Assembly: GCF_003182195.1 (NCBI RefSeq)
Contig: NZ_QGTM01000029.1
Location: 1 to 35,069 of the forward strand
Length of the DNA: 35,069 bases
Direction: 5' to 3'
Origin: Halomonas sp. A11-A
GTDB lineage: Bacteria > Pseudomonadota > Gammaproteobacteria > Pseudomonadales > Halomonadaceae
Of the stretch, positions 1 through 7,846 are shown piece by piece. Made by a program: the position numbers and the translations under genes. How positions within the stretch are numbered: position 1 is the first letter of the stretch; the number at the start of each line of letters is the position of its first letter. The notes beneath the pieces are model-generated. The model was not told where the DNA came from, made no database searches, and saw only the letters and a program-made list of their open reading frames with translations.

Positions 1-144
1 GGATCGATGGCCAGCACCATGTCATCGGTGATGTAGGGCGTGATCCGCTGGAGCTGCAGTTGCTCCGCGGCCCAGGCAAGCTCGCTGTGCCGGGATGATC
101 AGGCGAGCTTTCCATTTGGCGCGGTACTTGGCATCTTGATGCAT
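1..144 (-). pseudogene. degenerate short reading frame at the window edge
   Basis: Reading leftwards from an ATG at 142-144 gives a peptide beginning MHQDAKYRAKWKARL. It stays open for about 40 codons and then stops. A one-base shift near position 90 opens a second plausible frame that reaches the window edge (ELAWAAEQLQLQRITPYI...). This looks like a frameshifted or partial gene. I do not recognise the family, and the window cuts it off. The rest of the gap to 340 contains only a palindrome and an untranslated leader. Confidence 0.25.
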
Positions 145-222
145 CGGGGTTTTCCTTGTGGTTCATGGTGTTAGGGGTAACAACATGATACCGGCGGGAA
201 AGCCCCGATCTCGTTGATAGCA

Positions 223-235
223 CTGAAATTTTCAG
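223..235. promoter_or_regulatory. 13-bp perfect palindrome upstream of the AEC transporter
   Basis: CTGAAA-T-TTTCAG is a perfect inverted repeat about 105 bp before the transporter start. It is wrapped by an outer CACTG (221-225) and CAGTG pair near 247-251. Size and symmetry fit an operator for a dimeric regulator such as a LysR-type protein. No adjacent regulator gene is visible, so the partner is unknown. Confidence 0.3.
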
Positions 236-340
236 CGCTATTCAGGCAGTGACAGTACCACCTGTGGAAAAGTGGGGAGACGTTAGGCCGCCGTGCTAGT
301 CTGGGAGCACTTCTGCAGATTCGAATTCAATGGGGTCCCC

Positions 341-1237
341 ATGACCGCCCAGATCCTCGCCACCCTGCTGCCGGTGTTCCTGATCGCCGGCTGCGGGTCC
401 CTCTATGGCCGCTTTCGCACACCGGATATCCGCAGCATCAATACCCTCAACATGGAGCTGTTCGTGCCCATGCTGGTGTTTGCGGTGCTGGCCGATGGCC
501 AGGCACCGCTGGAGGAGTATGTCGGGCTGGCGATCGGGGGAGCGGTCATCGTCGTAGGCTCCGGGGTGCTGCTCTGGCCGCTGGTGAAGTGGCTGAAGCT
601 GAACCCGAAGACCTTCCTGCCGCCGATGATGTTCAACAACTCTGGCAACATGGGAATTCCGCTGCTGCTGCTGGCCTTCGGCGAGGCGGCGCTCCCCGCG
701 GCCATCGTGCTGTTCATCGTGGAGATGCTGCTGCACTTCTCGCTGGGGCTCTGGATGCTCAGTCCCGCCACTCCGCTGTGGCGGATCCTGCGCATGCCCA
801 TCGTGCTGGCCAGCATCGCCGGCCTGGCGGTCAACCTGGCCGGGGTGGGGCTCCCCGGCTGGCTGCTCGAGGCGCTGCACATGCTGGGCGGCGTCTGCAT
901 TCCCTTGCTGCTCTTCGCACTCGGCGTACGCATGCTCGACATCGACTTCAGTGATTGGAAGACCGGCATGCTCGGGGCGCTGCTCTGCCCGCTCTCCGGC
1001 CTGGTGCTGGCGGTTCCGCTGATCTGGCTGTTGGGGCTCTCCGGTCTCCAGGCCGCGGCGCTGTGGGTGTTCGCCGCCTTGCCGCCGGCGGTACTCAACT
1101 ACCTGGTGGCCGAGCAGTACCGCCAGGAACCCCACAAGGTGGCCTCGCTGGTGCTGATCGGCAACCTGGGGGCGCTGGTGGTGATGCCGGTGGTGCTGGC
1201 CCTGGTCTTCGGGTACGTCTACCCCGGCGCGGGCTGA
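341..1237 (+). CDS. AEC (auxin efflux carrier) family transporter
   Basis: A 298-residue inner-membrane protein with about ten hydrophobic segments. It has the conserved AEC block NNSGNMGIPLLLLAFGEAAL in the first half and the matching C-terminal bundle (GALLCPLSGLVLAVPLIWLL, then FAALPPAVLNYLVAEQY). AEC proteins are secondary carriers of organic acids or other anions; the substrate cannot be read from sequence. An upstream ATG at about 293 is in frame, but the residues it adds (MLVWEHFCRFEFNGVP) are not family-like, so ATG 341 is preferred. Ribosome binding is weak (GGGGT just upstream). The gene stands alone, with radA and a lipoprotein downstream. Family assignment is firm, substrate unknown. 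Confidence 0.85.
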   Translation: MTAQILATLLPVFLIAGCGSLYGRFRTPDIRSINTLNMELFVPMLVFAVLADGQAPLEEYVGLAIGGAVIVVGSGVLLWPLVKWLKLNPKTFLPPMMFNNSGNMGIPLLLLAFGEAALPAAIVLFIVEMLLHFSLGLWMLSPATPLWRILRMPIVLASIAGLAVNLAGVGLPGWLLEALHMLGGVCIPLLLFALGVRMLDIDFSDWKTGMLGALLCPLSGLVLAVPLIWLLGLSGLQAAALWVFAALPPAVLNYLVAEQYRQEPHKVASLVLIGNLGALVVMPVVLALVFGYVYPGAG

Positions 1238-1346
1238 GGATGATGGCGCGATATGGCAGACTGTCCGCCAGTAGCCTGAGAGGTTATGCTGTCAAACAGG
1301 CCGCCGTGAATGACGGTATCATTGCCCACTGCTCAGGAGGACACAC

Positions 1347-1790
1347 ATGCAAATCAGGACCTTGCTTGCGGGATCGGCCATGCTCGCACTGCTGGCCGGC
1401 TGTGCCGCTGGCCCGGCTCCCGAGGCGCCCGGCGTCGAGGTCGGGGAGGAGCGCTATCAGGGCACCCTGCCATGTCGCAACTGCGATGGCATCGACCTGG
1501 ATGTGGTGCTGATGGGAGACGAGCAGAGCCAGCCAGAGGAGCGGACCTTTACTCTGCAGGCCTCCTACCGCGCCCATCCCCAGGATCCGCCCGATGAGAA
1601 CTATGCCGGCAACTGGGAAGTGCTGGATGGCACCGCCACCGAGCCGGATGCCACCGTCTACGAATTGACGCCGGACGGTGAGGGCCAGATCTACTACTTC
1701 CTGCGCCTCGACGAGCAGACCCTGGAGCTGATCGACCCCCAGCGTCGCCGCTTCCAGAACAGCGAGATGCTTCAGCTGCGTCGTCAGTGA
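1347..1790 (+). CDS. NlpE N-terminal-domain lipoprotein
   Basis: A 147-residue predicted outer-membrane lipoprotein. The signal peptide ends in lipobox LLAGC with the lipidated Cys at residue 19. The mature part opens with YQGTLPCRNCDGID (Cys43 and Cys46), the CxxC signature of the NlpE N-terminal domain. That domain is linked in enterobacteria to surface/copper stress sensing through Cpx. The C-terminal OB-fold domain of full-length NlpE (about 230 residues) is absent, as in many marine gammaproteobacterial homologues. A strong ribosome site, AGGAGG, sits 7 bp before the ATG. A strong hairpin terminator follows at 1808-1837, so it is probably monocistronic. Role in envelope stress or metal sensing is inferred from the family only. 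Confidence 0.8.
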   Translation: MQIRTLLAGSAMLALLAGCAAGPAPEAPGVEVGEERYQGTLPCRNCDGIDLDVVLMGDEQSQPEERTFTLQASYRAHPQDPPDENYAGNWEVLDGTATEPDATVYELTPDGEGQIYYFLRLDEQTLELIDPQRRRFQNSEMLQLRRQ

Positions 1791-1807
1791 TCGCGAGCCC
1801 GACGCTT

Positions 1808-1837
1808 GCAGAGGGCGGCCGCAGGGCCGCCCTCTGC
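1808..1837 (+). terminator. Rho-independent-like terminator after the lipoprotein gene
   Basis: A perfect 12-bp GC-rich stem (GCAGAGGGCGGC, 1808-1819, with its complement at 1826-1837) and a 6-nt loop, followed by a short GTTT. It lies between the lipoprotein stop and the radA ribosome site and separates the two transcripts. Confidence 0.7.
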
Positions 1838-1864
1838 GTTTGATACCCCCAGAGGCGAGGAGCC

Positions 1865-3244
1865 ATGGCCAAGGCAAAGAGCGCCTTCGTCTGCACCGAG
1901 TGCGGTGCCGAATACAGCAAGTGGCAGGGGCAGTGCACCAGCTGCCAGGAGTGGAACACCCTGAGCGAGGTGCGCCTCGCCGCGGCACGCCCCGGTGCCG
2001 CCAGTGGCGGCGCCGGCAGCGGCCGCAGCGGCTATGCCGGGGCCCTGACCCGGGAAGTGGTCGATCTCGCCAACGTCGACCTCTCCGAGGTACCCCGGCT
2101 CTCCTCCACCTTCGGCGAGTTCGACCGGGTGCTGGGCGGCGGCCTGGTGCCGGGCTCGGCGGTGCTGCTGGGCGGCCATCCGGGGGCCGGCAAGTCGACC
2201 CTGCTGCTGCAGACCGCCTGCAAGCTGGCCCAGTCGCGCCGCGTGCTCTACGTCACCGGTGAGGAGTCGCTCTCCCAGGTGGCGATGCGCGCCCACCGCC
2301 TGCAGCTGCCGGTTCAGGGGCTGAAGATGCTGGCCGAGACCAGCGTCGAGACGATCCTCACCGTGGCCGAGCGCGAGCGTCCCGAGATCCTCGTGATCGA
2401 CTCCATCCAGACTATGCACCTCGAGGATATCGCCTCGGCGCCGGGGGGCGTGGCCCAAGTGCGCGAATCCGCCGCGGCGCTGACCCGCTTCGCCAAGCAG
2501 ACCAACACGGTGCTGCTGCTGGTCGGCCATGTGACCAAGGACGGCACCCTGGCCGGCCCCAAGGTGCTTGAGCACATGATCGACGCCTCGCTGCTGCTGG
2601 AGGGGGGTGCCGACTCCCGCTTCCGCACCCTGCGCGGCCAGAAGAACCGCTTCGGCGCGGTCAATGAGCTGGGGGTCTTCGCTATGCTCGAGCACGGCCT
2701 CAAAGAGGTGAAGAACCCCAGCGCCATCTTCCTCTCCCGCACCCAGGAGCAGTCGCCAGGCAGCCTGGTCATGGTGGTCTGGGAGGGGACCCGGCCGATC
2801 CTGGTCGAGGTGCAGGCGCTGCTCGACGACTCGGCGCTGGGTAACCCGCGCCGGGTCGCCGTGGGCCTCGACCCCAATCGCCTGGCGATGCTGCTGGCCG
2901 TGCTGCACCGCCACGGCGGGCTCTTCACCGGGGACCAGGACGTCTTCCTCAACGTGGTGGGAGGGGTGAAGGTGCTGGAGACCAGCGCCGATCTCGCCGT
3001 GCTGCTGGCGGTGGTCTCGAGCCTGCAGAGCCGACCGCTGCCCCGCGAGCTGGTGGTGTTCGGCGAGGTGGGGCTCTCCGGCGAGATCCGCCCGGTGCCC
3101 AGCGGCCAGGAGCGCATCGTCGAGGCCGCCAAGCACGGCTTCACCCGCGCCATCGTCCCGCGCGGCAACGCGCCGAAGACCTCGCCGCCGGGCATGGAGG
3201 TGGTCGCTGTCGACAAGCTGGCCGAGGCCCTGGAGGCGCTCTAG
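1865..3244 (+). CDS. radA: DNA repair protein RadA
   Basis: At 459 residues this is the usual length for RadA/Sms, a branch-migration factor in homologous recombination. The N-terminal zinc finger has Cys10, Cys13, Cys24 and Cys27 (CTEC...CTSC). The RecA-like ATPase has Walker A GGHPGAGKST at 103-112 and a Walker B-like ILVIDS near 175-180. The RadA-specific KNRFG motif is at 260-264. The C-terminal half carries the Lon-protease-like domain (DQDVFLNVVGGVKV, then GEVGLSGEIRPV). The ribosome site GAGGCGAGGAG precedes ATG 1865. The stop is followed within about 30 bp by sequence that appears to belong to an IS1380-type element, so the gene is intact but its native downstream region has been displaced. 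Confidence 0.97.
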   Translation: MAKAKSAFVCTECGAEYSKWQGQCTSCQEWNTLSEVRLAAARPGAASGGAGSGRSGYAGALTREVVDLANVDLSEVPRLSSTFGEFDRVLGGGLVPGSAVLLGGHPGAGKSTLLLQTACKLAQSRRVLYVTGEESLSQVAMRAHRLQLPVQGLKMLAETSVETILTVAERERPEILVIDSIQTMHLEDIASAPGGVAQVRESAAALTRFAKQTNTVLLLVGHVTKDGTLAGPKVLEHMIDASLLLEGGADSRFRTLRGQKNRFGAVNELGVFAMLEHGLKEVKNPSAIFLSRTQEQSPGSLVMVVWEGTRPILVEVQALLDDSALGNPRRVAVGLDPNRLAMLLAVLHRHGGLFTGDQDVFLNVVGGVKVLETSADLAVLLAVVSSLQSRPLPRELVVFGEVGLSGEIRPVPSGQERIVEAAKHGFTRAIVPRGNAPKTSPPGMEVVAVDKLAEALEAL

Positions 3245-3265
3245 GCCGGATATTGCACCGGGAAT

Positions 3266-3480
3266 GAAAAAAAGCGGCTGAAAATCGGTTATAATTCAAG
3301 CTTCTACACCAGAATCAACCGCATCAGTCGCCATGACAACATGTACCACGCCCACCGCCACCTTTCCACGCTGCAAAGGCCGTCAGATCGTCGCCCGCTT
3401 CGATGGCGGCGACGTCACCTCCGACGACGGCATCCTCCTGCTGCGTCAGCTCGATCGCGAGATGGGGCTGACGCGCTCGG
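3266..3480 (+). mobile_element. IS1380-type element remnant, left end plus transposase N-terminus
   Basis: The reading frame from ATG 3333 begins MTTCTTPTATFPRCKGRQ and continues through VARFDGGDVTSDDGILLLRQLDRE to about 3480. This is the characteristic N-terminus of IS1380-family DDE transposases, which normally run to about 430-460 residues. After roughly 50 residues the similarity ends abruptly. The preceding 60 bp, which include an A-run and GCGGCTGAAAATCGGTTATAA (split here: GCGGCTGAAAATCGG then TTATAA), look like the left end of the element; its exact border is a guess. No catalytic residues remain, so it cannot transpose. Confidence 0.75.
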
Positions 3481-3635
3481 CTGATGTTGAGCAGCCAGTA
3501 CCCGGAGCAGGTCCTCTTCCTGAAGCTGACTGGCAAACTGGTGCTTGGGTAGCGCCGCGGCGTGCTTGGCATCTGGGTGCTGCTGACCAACCCGATGCAA
3601 CATCCGGGCTAGGAGCTTCCGCTCCGGGTTGAGTG
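3481..3635. other. unassigned scar between the IS remnant and the regulator remnant
   Basis: About 155 bp with no intact gene. One frame from ATG 3484 reads MLSSQYPEQVLFLKLTGKLV and then stops. It faintly resembles the C-terminal SxxYP segment of IS1380 transposases, which would imply an internal deletion of the element. That match is weak and unverified. Confidence 0.3.
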
Positions 3636-3872
3636 GGAGATCCTGGCACGACGCCTACACGACCAGCGCCAGCGCGCCGAGGGCCCCTTCATCGCCGTGA
3701 ACTGCGCTGCCATCCCGCCGGAGCTGATCGAGCCGGAGCCGTTCGACGTGGAGAAGGGCGCCTGCCTACACCGGTGCGACCCGGTCGCGCCTGGGGTGCT
3801 TCGAGCACGCCCACGGGGGCACGCTGTTCCTCGACGAGCTCTCCTAGCTCTCGCCACGCGCCCACGCCGCCC
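3636..3872 (+). pseudogene. decayed fragment of a sigma-54 activator AAA+ domain
   Basis: This stretch aligns base for base with 17172-17404, part of the intact sigma-54 regulator gene, at roughly 89 percent identity by eye. It encodes the remains of EILARRLHDQ through [15 protein letters not shown] and the following GAFTGA-loop region. A 4-bp tandem duplication (GCCT twice, 3760-3767) shifts the frame exactly where the loop should be, and a GAG codon of DELSEL has become TAG (3845-3847). No Walker A region, no sensor domain and no DNA-binding domain remain. It cannot be functional. At its right end it jumps directly to a copy of the downstream SnoaL-like gene. Confidence 0.9.
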
Positions 3873-4035
3873 TGGTGCTGTGCACGGCGCTCTTATGGGT
3901 GATCTGCCAGCGGCCGTCGAGCTTGAGCAGCGCCAGCACGTCCACCCAGGAGTCCGCCAGGTTTTCGGTGTTATCGAAGCCCAGCAGCACGCTGGCCACC
4001 TCGCCGGCCTGGGTCACCTTGATAACGCGACCACG
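3873..4035 (-). pseudogene. duplicated C-terminal fragment of a SnoaL-like gene
   Basis: These bases match 18152-18314 with only about six differences, roughly 96 percent by eye. They encode, on the minus strand, the segment from RVIKVTQAGEVASVLLGFDN to the QITHKSAVHS region of the intact SnoaL-like protein at 18120-18527. Neither the start nor the stop codon of that gene is included. The fragment is joined on the left to the regulator remnant and on the right to a flavin hydroxylase remnant. It is a relic and not expected to make a product of its own. Confidence 0.9.
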
Positions 4036-4622
4036 TAGCGGGCGCGGACGGTCTTCTCACCCTCCGGCGTCTTGAGGGTCACCGTGACGCGCTCGTCCGG
4101 GTTCTCGGGTACCTCCACCTTAAGCGTCTCGTGGCCGTAGTCGACCTTCAGGCGACTGGGCGAGTCGTGCATGTACTCCAGCAGGAAGTCGAGCAGCCGC
4201 GCCTGGTTGACGATCACGTGGGGAAACTCGGAGAGACCGTCGCGCACGTCCTGCACGCGGCCGAGCCGTGTGATGCGCGACGTGTCGCCGGGGGCAGGGC
4301 CCCAGAAGTGGGTCTCATTGATCCAGTAGGCCTCGGTGGTCATCCGCTCGGCCAGGCCGAAGGCCTCGAACATCTCCACCGTGCGGCAGGCGATCCCGTC
4401 GGCACGTCCGACCTCGAGGGGCCCATCGGCCTTCTCCACGACGCGGGTGACGATCCCCGGGAAGGTCGACAGCTGGGCGGCCAGCAGCAGCCCGGCGGGG
4501 CCGGTGCCGACGATGAGTACGTCCACCTCTTCCGGCAGCGGCCCCTGCTCCTCGCTGCGCCCTTCGGCCAGGGGTTGAATTCGCGGGTCGCCGCTGCGGT
4601 AACCGTCGAGGAAGTACTGCAT
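4029..4622 (-). pseudogene. truncated flavin hydroxylase, 3-hydroxybenzoate 4-hydroxylase/phenol 2-hydroxylase type
   Basis: From ATG 4622 the frame encodes about 196 residues of an FAD-dependent aromatic hydroxylase. The FAD dinucleotide motif DVLIVGTGPAGLLLAAQL sits near residues 33-50, followed by the family-typical ADGIACRTVEMFEAFGLAE. Intact MobA-like and PheA-like enzymes have about 600-640 residues. Here the frame leaves the family at RARYVV, where GCDGARS would be expected, and runs into SnoaL-derived sequence and a stop at about 4014. The second FAD motif, substrate site and thioredoxin-like C-terminal domain are gone, so it should be inactive. The start codon and the divergent upstream region shared with dctP look preserved. 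Substrate (3-hydroxybenzoate versus a phenol) is inferred from N-terminal resemblance only. Confidence 0.85.
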
Positions 4623-4731
4623 CGTTTCGCTCCATCCCGTTCGCTACGGGTCGTCGTTGTTGAGGGTCTGTTGAGGGTCAATCAGAGGGCCGGGGCCACC
4701 TGCCGCGGCAATCTGCCACGCCGAAATTCAT

Positions 4732-4807
4732 CAGTATTGTGATTGATATGACGCCCGGCAACTCGACTTTCGGGTAATTGCTCATTGTTGTGATGATCAC
4801 AATACTG
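4732..4807. promoter_or_regulatory. operator-like inverted repeats between the broken hydroxylase and dctP
   Basis: Two nested symmetries lie in the divergent gap 4623-4872. TTGTGAT-G-ATCACAA at 4788-4802 is a perfect 15-bp palindrome. A distant pair, CAGTATTGTGAT (4732-4743) and ATCACAATACTG (4796-4807), is a perfect 12-bp inverted repeat with the half-site TTGTGAT reused. The layout, one full site and one spaced half-site about 50 bp apart and locally AT-rich, fits a MarR-type operator controlling both directions. The MarR gene downstream of dctM is the natural candidate. Confidence 0.55.
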
Positions 4808-4872
4808 ACGCAAATCAAAAAGTGACCATCCCTTTACCCACCGATCCCTGACCGCCGACAAGCGAGCCGACA

Positions 4873-5880
4873 ATGACAACCACCGCACGCCACGCCATCC
4901 GCCGCCCCCTGGCCCTGACGCTGCTCTCGGCCGCCCTGCTGGCCGCAAGCGCCCCGCTCCTGGCCAAGGAGCTCCGCCTGGGCATGATCACTCCCCCCCA
5001 GCACATCTGGACCCAGACCGCCGAGCAGTTCGCCGAGGCAGTCGACGAGCGCAGCGGAGGCGAACTGACCGTTGCCCTCTTCCCCGCCGGCCAACTGGGT
5101 GACGAGTCGGCGATGTTTTCTCAGTTGGAAACCGGACTGCTCGACATGGGCATCATGACGGCGGCCCTGACCAGCCAGCGCGAGCCAGCCATTGTCGGCT
5201 GGTTCACCCCTTTCCTGTTCGATAGCGTCGAAGCGGCGGCCCGGGCCACCGAAACCGAGGCCGCCCGGCAGATGCTGGACAACCTGGAGAACAAGGGCCT
5301 GCACGCCTTCGGCTATACCTTCGCCGGCATGCGCCACATCCTGATGCGCGATACGCGCGTCGAGGAGATGGAGGATGTCGCCCGCCAGAACGTGCGCGTC
5401 ATCCCCTTCGCCGCGATGAACACCTGGTGGCGCGCCATGGATGCTCGCCCCACCCCCATCAGCCTGCCGGACGTCTACCAGGCGCTGCAGAACCGCATGC
5501 TCGACGGCGTGGATATCGATTTGGACGCCCTGGCGGGCTCCGGCTTCTACGAGGTCGCCGAGCACCTGACCCTCACCAGCCACATGGCTTTCCCCGCCGT
5601 CTCGGTGATGAGCCAGGCCACCCGCGCCTCGCTCTCCGACGAGCAGCGCCAGATCATCGACGAGGCCATGGCAGAGGCCCTGGCCTGGGGCATCGAGGCC
5701 CAGATCGAGGCCGAGCAGCGCAACCTCGCCACCCTCCAGGAAGCCATCGATGTCTTCATCCTCGAGGATGCCGAAAGCGTCTTCGCCACGGCCAACCAGG
5801 CCTTCGCGGATCGCTTTGGCGACCAGCCGCTGATCCAGGCCTTCCAGCAGCAGTCCGCCGAGCTGCTTGACGCCGAATAA
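4873..5880 (+). CDS. dctP: TRAP transporter solute-binding protein (DctP family)
   Basis: A 335-residue periplasmic protein with a cleavable signal peptide; the hydrophobic core LALTLLSAALLAASAPLLA is followed by KELRLGMI. The mature chain has the DctP pattern: ELTVALFPAGQLGDE, then ETGLLDMGIMTAALT, and the ligand-contact region NVRVIPFAAMNTWWRAMDARPTPISLPDVYQALQNRMLDG (read in two parts). The Arg in NVRVIP corresponds to the residue that pairs with the ligand carboxylate in this family. It would deliver a carboxylate substrate to DctQM, encoded 60 bp downstream. Position beside a broken aromatic hydroxylase and a MarR gene suggests an aromatic acid, but the substrate is unproven. Confidence 0.93.
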   Translation: MTTTARHAIRRPLALTLLSAALLAASAPLLAKELRLGMITPPQHIWTQTAEQFAEAVDERSGGELTVALFPAGQLGDESAMFSQLETGLLDMGIMTAALTSQREPAIVGWFTPFLFDSVEAAARATETEAARQMLDNLENKGLHAFGYTFAGMRHILMRDTRVEEMEDVARQNVRVIPFAAMNTWWRAMDARPTPISLPDVYQALQNRMLDGVDIDLDALAGSGFYEVAEHLTLTSHMAFPAVSVMSQATRASLSDEQRQIIDEAMAEALAWGIEAQIEAEQRNLATLQEAIDVFILEDAESVFATANQAFADRFGDQPLIQAFQQQSAELLDAE

Positions 5881-5939
5881 GGCCTGTCGGGGCGCCCTGG
5901 CGCCCCATCCCGGAAGCCCGTACCGGAAGAGAGCCCCCC

Positions 5940-6458
5940 ATGAACACTCGACACGACACCTGGCTGAGCCGGGCCAGCCGTGGGCTGGCCCGGGTCGAGC
6001 AGTTTCTCTGCAGCCTGCTGATCGCTGCCTTCGGCGTGCTGCTGATCGTCAATGTCTTCGCCCGCTACGTGCTCAGCAGCCCGCTCTACTTCGCCAACGA
6101 GCTGGCGGTCTACATCCTGATCTGGATGGCCTTCCTGGCCATCTCCATCGCGATCCACCACGACCAGCACGTGCGCCTGACCATGCTGGTGGGCCTGCTG
6201 CCCGCACCGGCCCAGCGGCTCTGCTACTGGCTGACCGAGCTGGTCTGCCTGGCGATCCTGGCGGTGATGCTCTGGTACTCCATCGGCTGGCTGCGCTCAC
6301 CCTCGGTCGCCTTCGACATCGCCATCACCCTCGACTGGCCCAAGTGGCACTTCTACCTGATCGTGCCGATCTTCTGTGCCACCTCCCTCTTCCACCTCAT
6401 CGCCAGGCTGCCGGACCGCTCACGCACGGTCTTCACCCTGGCCAGCGACGAGGAGTGA
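5940..6458 (+). CDS. dctQ: TRAP transporter small permease (DctQ family)
   Basis: A 172-residue inner-membrane protein with four predicted helices: FLCSLLIAAFGVLLIVNVFA, then FANELAVYILIWMAFLAISIA, a third near LTELVCLAILAVMLWYSIGW, and a last one near FYLIVPIFCATSLFHLI. The FANELAVYILIWMAF segment and the following HHDQHVR are typical of DctQ. It pairs with DctM, which begins 4 bp after this stop, so the two are translationally coupled. The ribosome site GGAAGAGAGCC precedes ATG 5940. No frame damage is seen. Confidence 0.92.
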   Translation: MNTRHDTWLSRASRGLARVEQFLCSLLIAAFGVLLIVNVFARYVLSSPLYFANELAVYILIWMAFLAISIAIHHDQHVRLTMLVGLLPAPAQRLCYWLTELVCLAILAVMLWYSIGWLRSPSVAFDIAITLDWPKWHFYLIVPIFCATSLFHLIARLPDRSRTVFTLASDEE

Positions 6459-6462
6459 CCAC

Positions 6463-7722
6463 ATGACCCTGGCCGCCTTCCTGCTCTTCATGCTGCTCGG
6501 CATGCCCATCGCCTTCGTGCTGCTGGCCTCGACCTTCACCTTCATCTTCACCTCCGGCAATTACCGCCTGCTCGACAACCTGCCCCAGGTGATCTTCGGC
6601 TCCCTAGAGGTGTTCGACCTGCTGGCGATCCCGCTCTTCATCCTGCTGGGGGAGATCATGAACGAGGGGGGCATCACCCGCCGGATCATCCTCGCGGCCC
6701 GCGCCTGGTTCGCCTGGATCCCCCACAGCATCGCCTACGTCTCCCTCACCTCGAACCTGATGCTGGCCTCCATCATGGGCTCGGCCACGGCACAGATCGC
6801 CATCATGAGCCGGGTCATGACCCCGGAGATGGAGCGCGACGGCTACGACAAGGGGTTCGCCGCCGCCCTCACCGCGGGCAGCGGCCTGTTGGGGCCGATC
6901 ATCCCACCCTCCATGGTCTTCATCATCTACGGCGTGATCGCCCAGGTCTCCATCGGGGCGATGTTCCTGGGCGGCATCCTCCCGGGCCTGGTGCTCTTCC
7001 TGCTGATCAGCGGCCTGATCGCGCTGATGGCCGGGCGGGCGAAGAAGCGGGACACCGGCGACAAGCAAGCTATCCCCCTGTGGGGCGCCACCCGTGGCGC
7101 CCTGCTGACCCTGGTCATCCCGCTGGTCATCGTCGGCGGCATCGCCTTCGGCATCGTCACCCCGACCGAGTCGGCGGCCGCGGCGACCCTGATGGCGCTG
7201 ATCATCGGCGGCCTGGTGTTTCGCGAACTGAAGTGGGGACAGCTCCCCGGAGTGCTCCAGCGGACGGCGCGCAACACCGCCATCGTGCTGTTCCTGATCG
7301 CCGCCGCCAAGGCCTTCGGCTGGGTGCTGGTCTACAACCAGATTCCTCAGCAGGTGGCGGGATTGATGCAGGGCGCCACCGAGAGCCCGCTGATCTTCAT
7401 GCTGCTGGTCTTCGTGATGCTGATCGTGGTGGGCATGGTGCTCGACGGCATCGCCGCCCTGATCATCCTGGTGCCGATCCTGCTGCCGGTGGCCCAGCAG
7501 AGCTATGGCATCGACCCCATCCACTTCGGCATCGTTACCTGCATGACCCTGAGCCTGGGGCTGCTGACGCCGCCGGTGGGCGCCGGGCTCTACGTCGCCT
7601 CGGCGATCAGCAACGTGAGCCTGCCGCGCATCACCAGGTGGATCATGCCCTTCGTGCTGGCGGCCTGCCTGGTGATCCTGCTGACCATCTTCAATCCCTG
7701 GCTGGTCAGTGTGTTCCGCTGA
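6463..7722 (+). CDS. dctM: TRAP transporter large permease (DctM family)
   Basis: A 419-residue integral membrane protein with about twelve hydrophobic segments, the ion-coupled translocation subunit of the TRAP system. Family landmarks include LFILLGEIMNEGGITRRI, GSATAQIAIMSRVMTPEM, and SGLLGPIIPPSMVFIIYGV, plus the second-half repeat LLTPPVGAGLYVASAISN. The frame extends upstream into dctQ, but ATG 6463, 4 bp after the dctQ stop and with GGAG (the dctQ 3' end) in front, gives the standard DctM N-terminus MTLAAFLLFMLLGMPIAFVL. No TAXI-type fusion is present. It forms one operon with dctP and dctQ. Confidence 0.95.
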   Translation: MTLAAFLLFMLLGMPIAFVLLASTFTFIFTSGNYRLLDNLPQVIFGSLEVFDLLAIPLFILLGEIMNEGGITRRIILAARAWFAWIPHSIAYVSLTSNLMLASIMGSATAQIAIMSRVMTPEMERDGYDKGFAAALTAGSGLLGPIIPPSMVFIIYGVIAQVSIGAMFLGGILPGLVLFLLISGLIALMAGRAKKRDTGDKQAIPLWGATRGALLTLVIPLVIVGGIAFGIVTPTESAAAATLMALIIGGLVFRELKWGQLPGVLQRTARNTAIVLFLIAAAKAFGWVLVYNQIPQQVAGLMQGATESPLIFMLLVFVMLIVVGMVLDGIAALIILVPILLPVAQQSYGIDPIHFGIVTCMTLSLGLLTPPVGAGLYVASAISNVSLPRITRWIMPFVLAACLVILLTIFNPWLVSVFR

Positions 7723-7846
7723 TACCCATCCGCCGGCCGGGCTCGGCGGGTGCCCGCACAACCCGACTCTGCTAAGTTAGCGCCCAGGCCCTCCGCCACC
7801 TACGGCGGGTGGCCCTCCCCCTTCCACCCTTGAACAGAACACAACC

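Noticed and set aside
293..340. Upstream start for the first AEC transporter
   Set aside because: The additional residues are unlike AEC N-termini, which begin directly with the first helix as in MTAQILATLLPVF.
3333..3632. A functional 99-residue protein from ATG 3333
   Set aside because: Only the first 50 residues match an IS1380 transposase; the rest is out-of-family sequence without the DDE residues.
3697..4038. A small protein from the plus-strand frame in the graveyard region
   Set aside because: The frame is a chimera of frameshifted regulator remnant and antisense SnoaL sequence.
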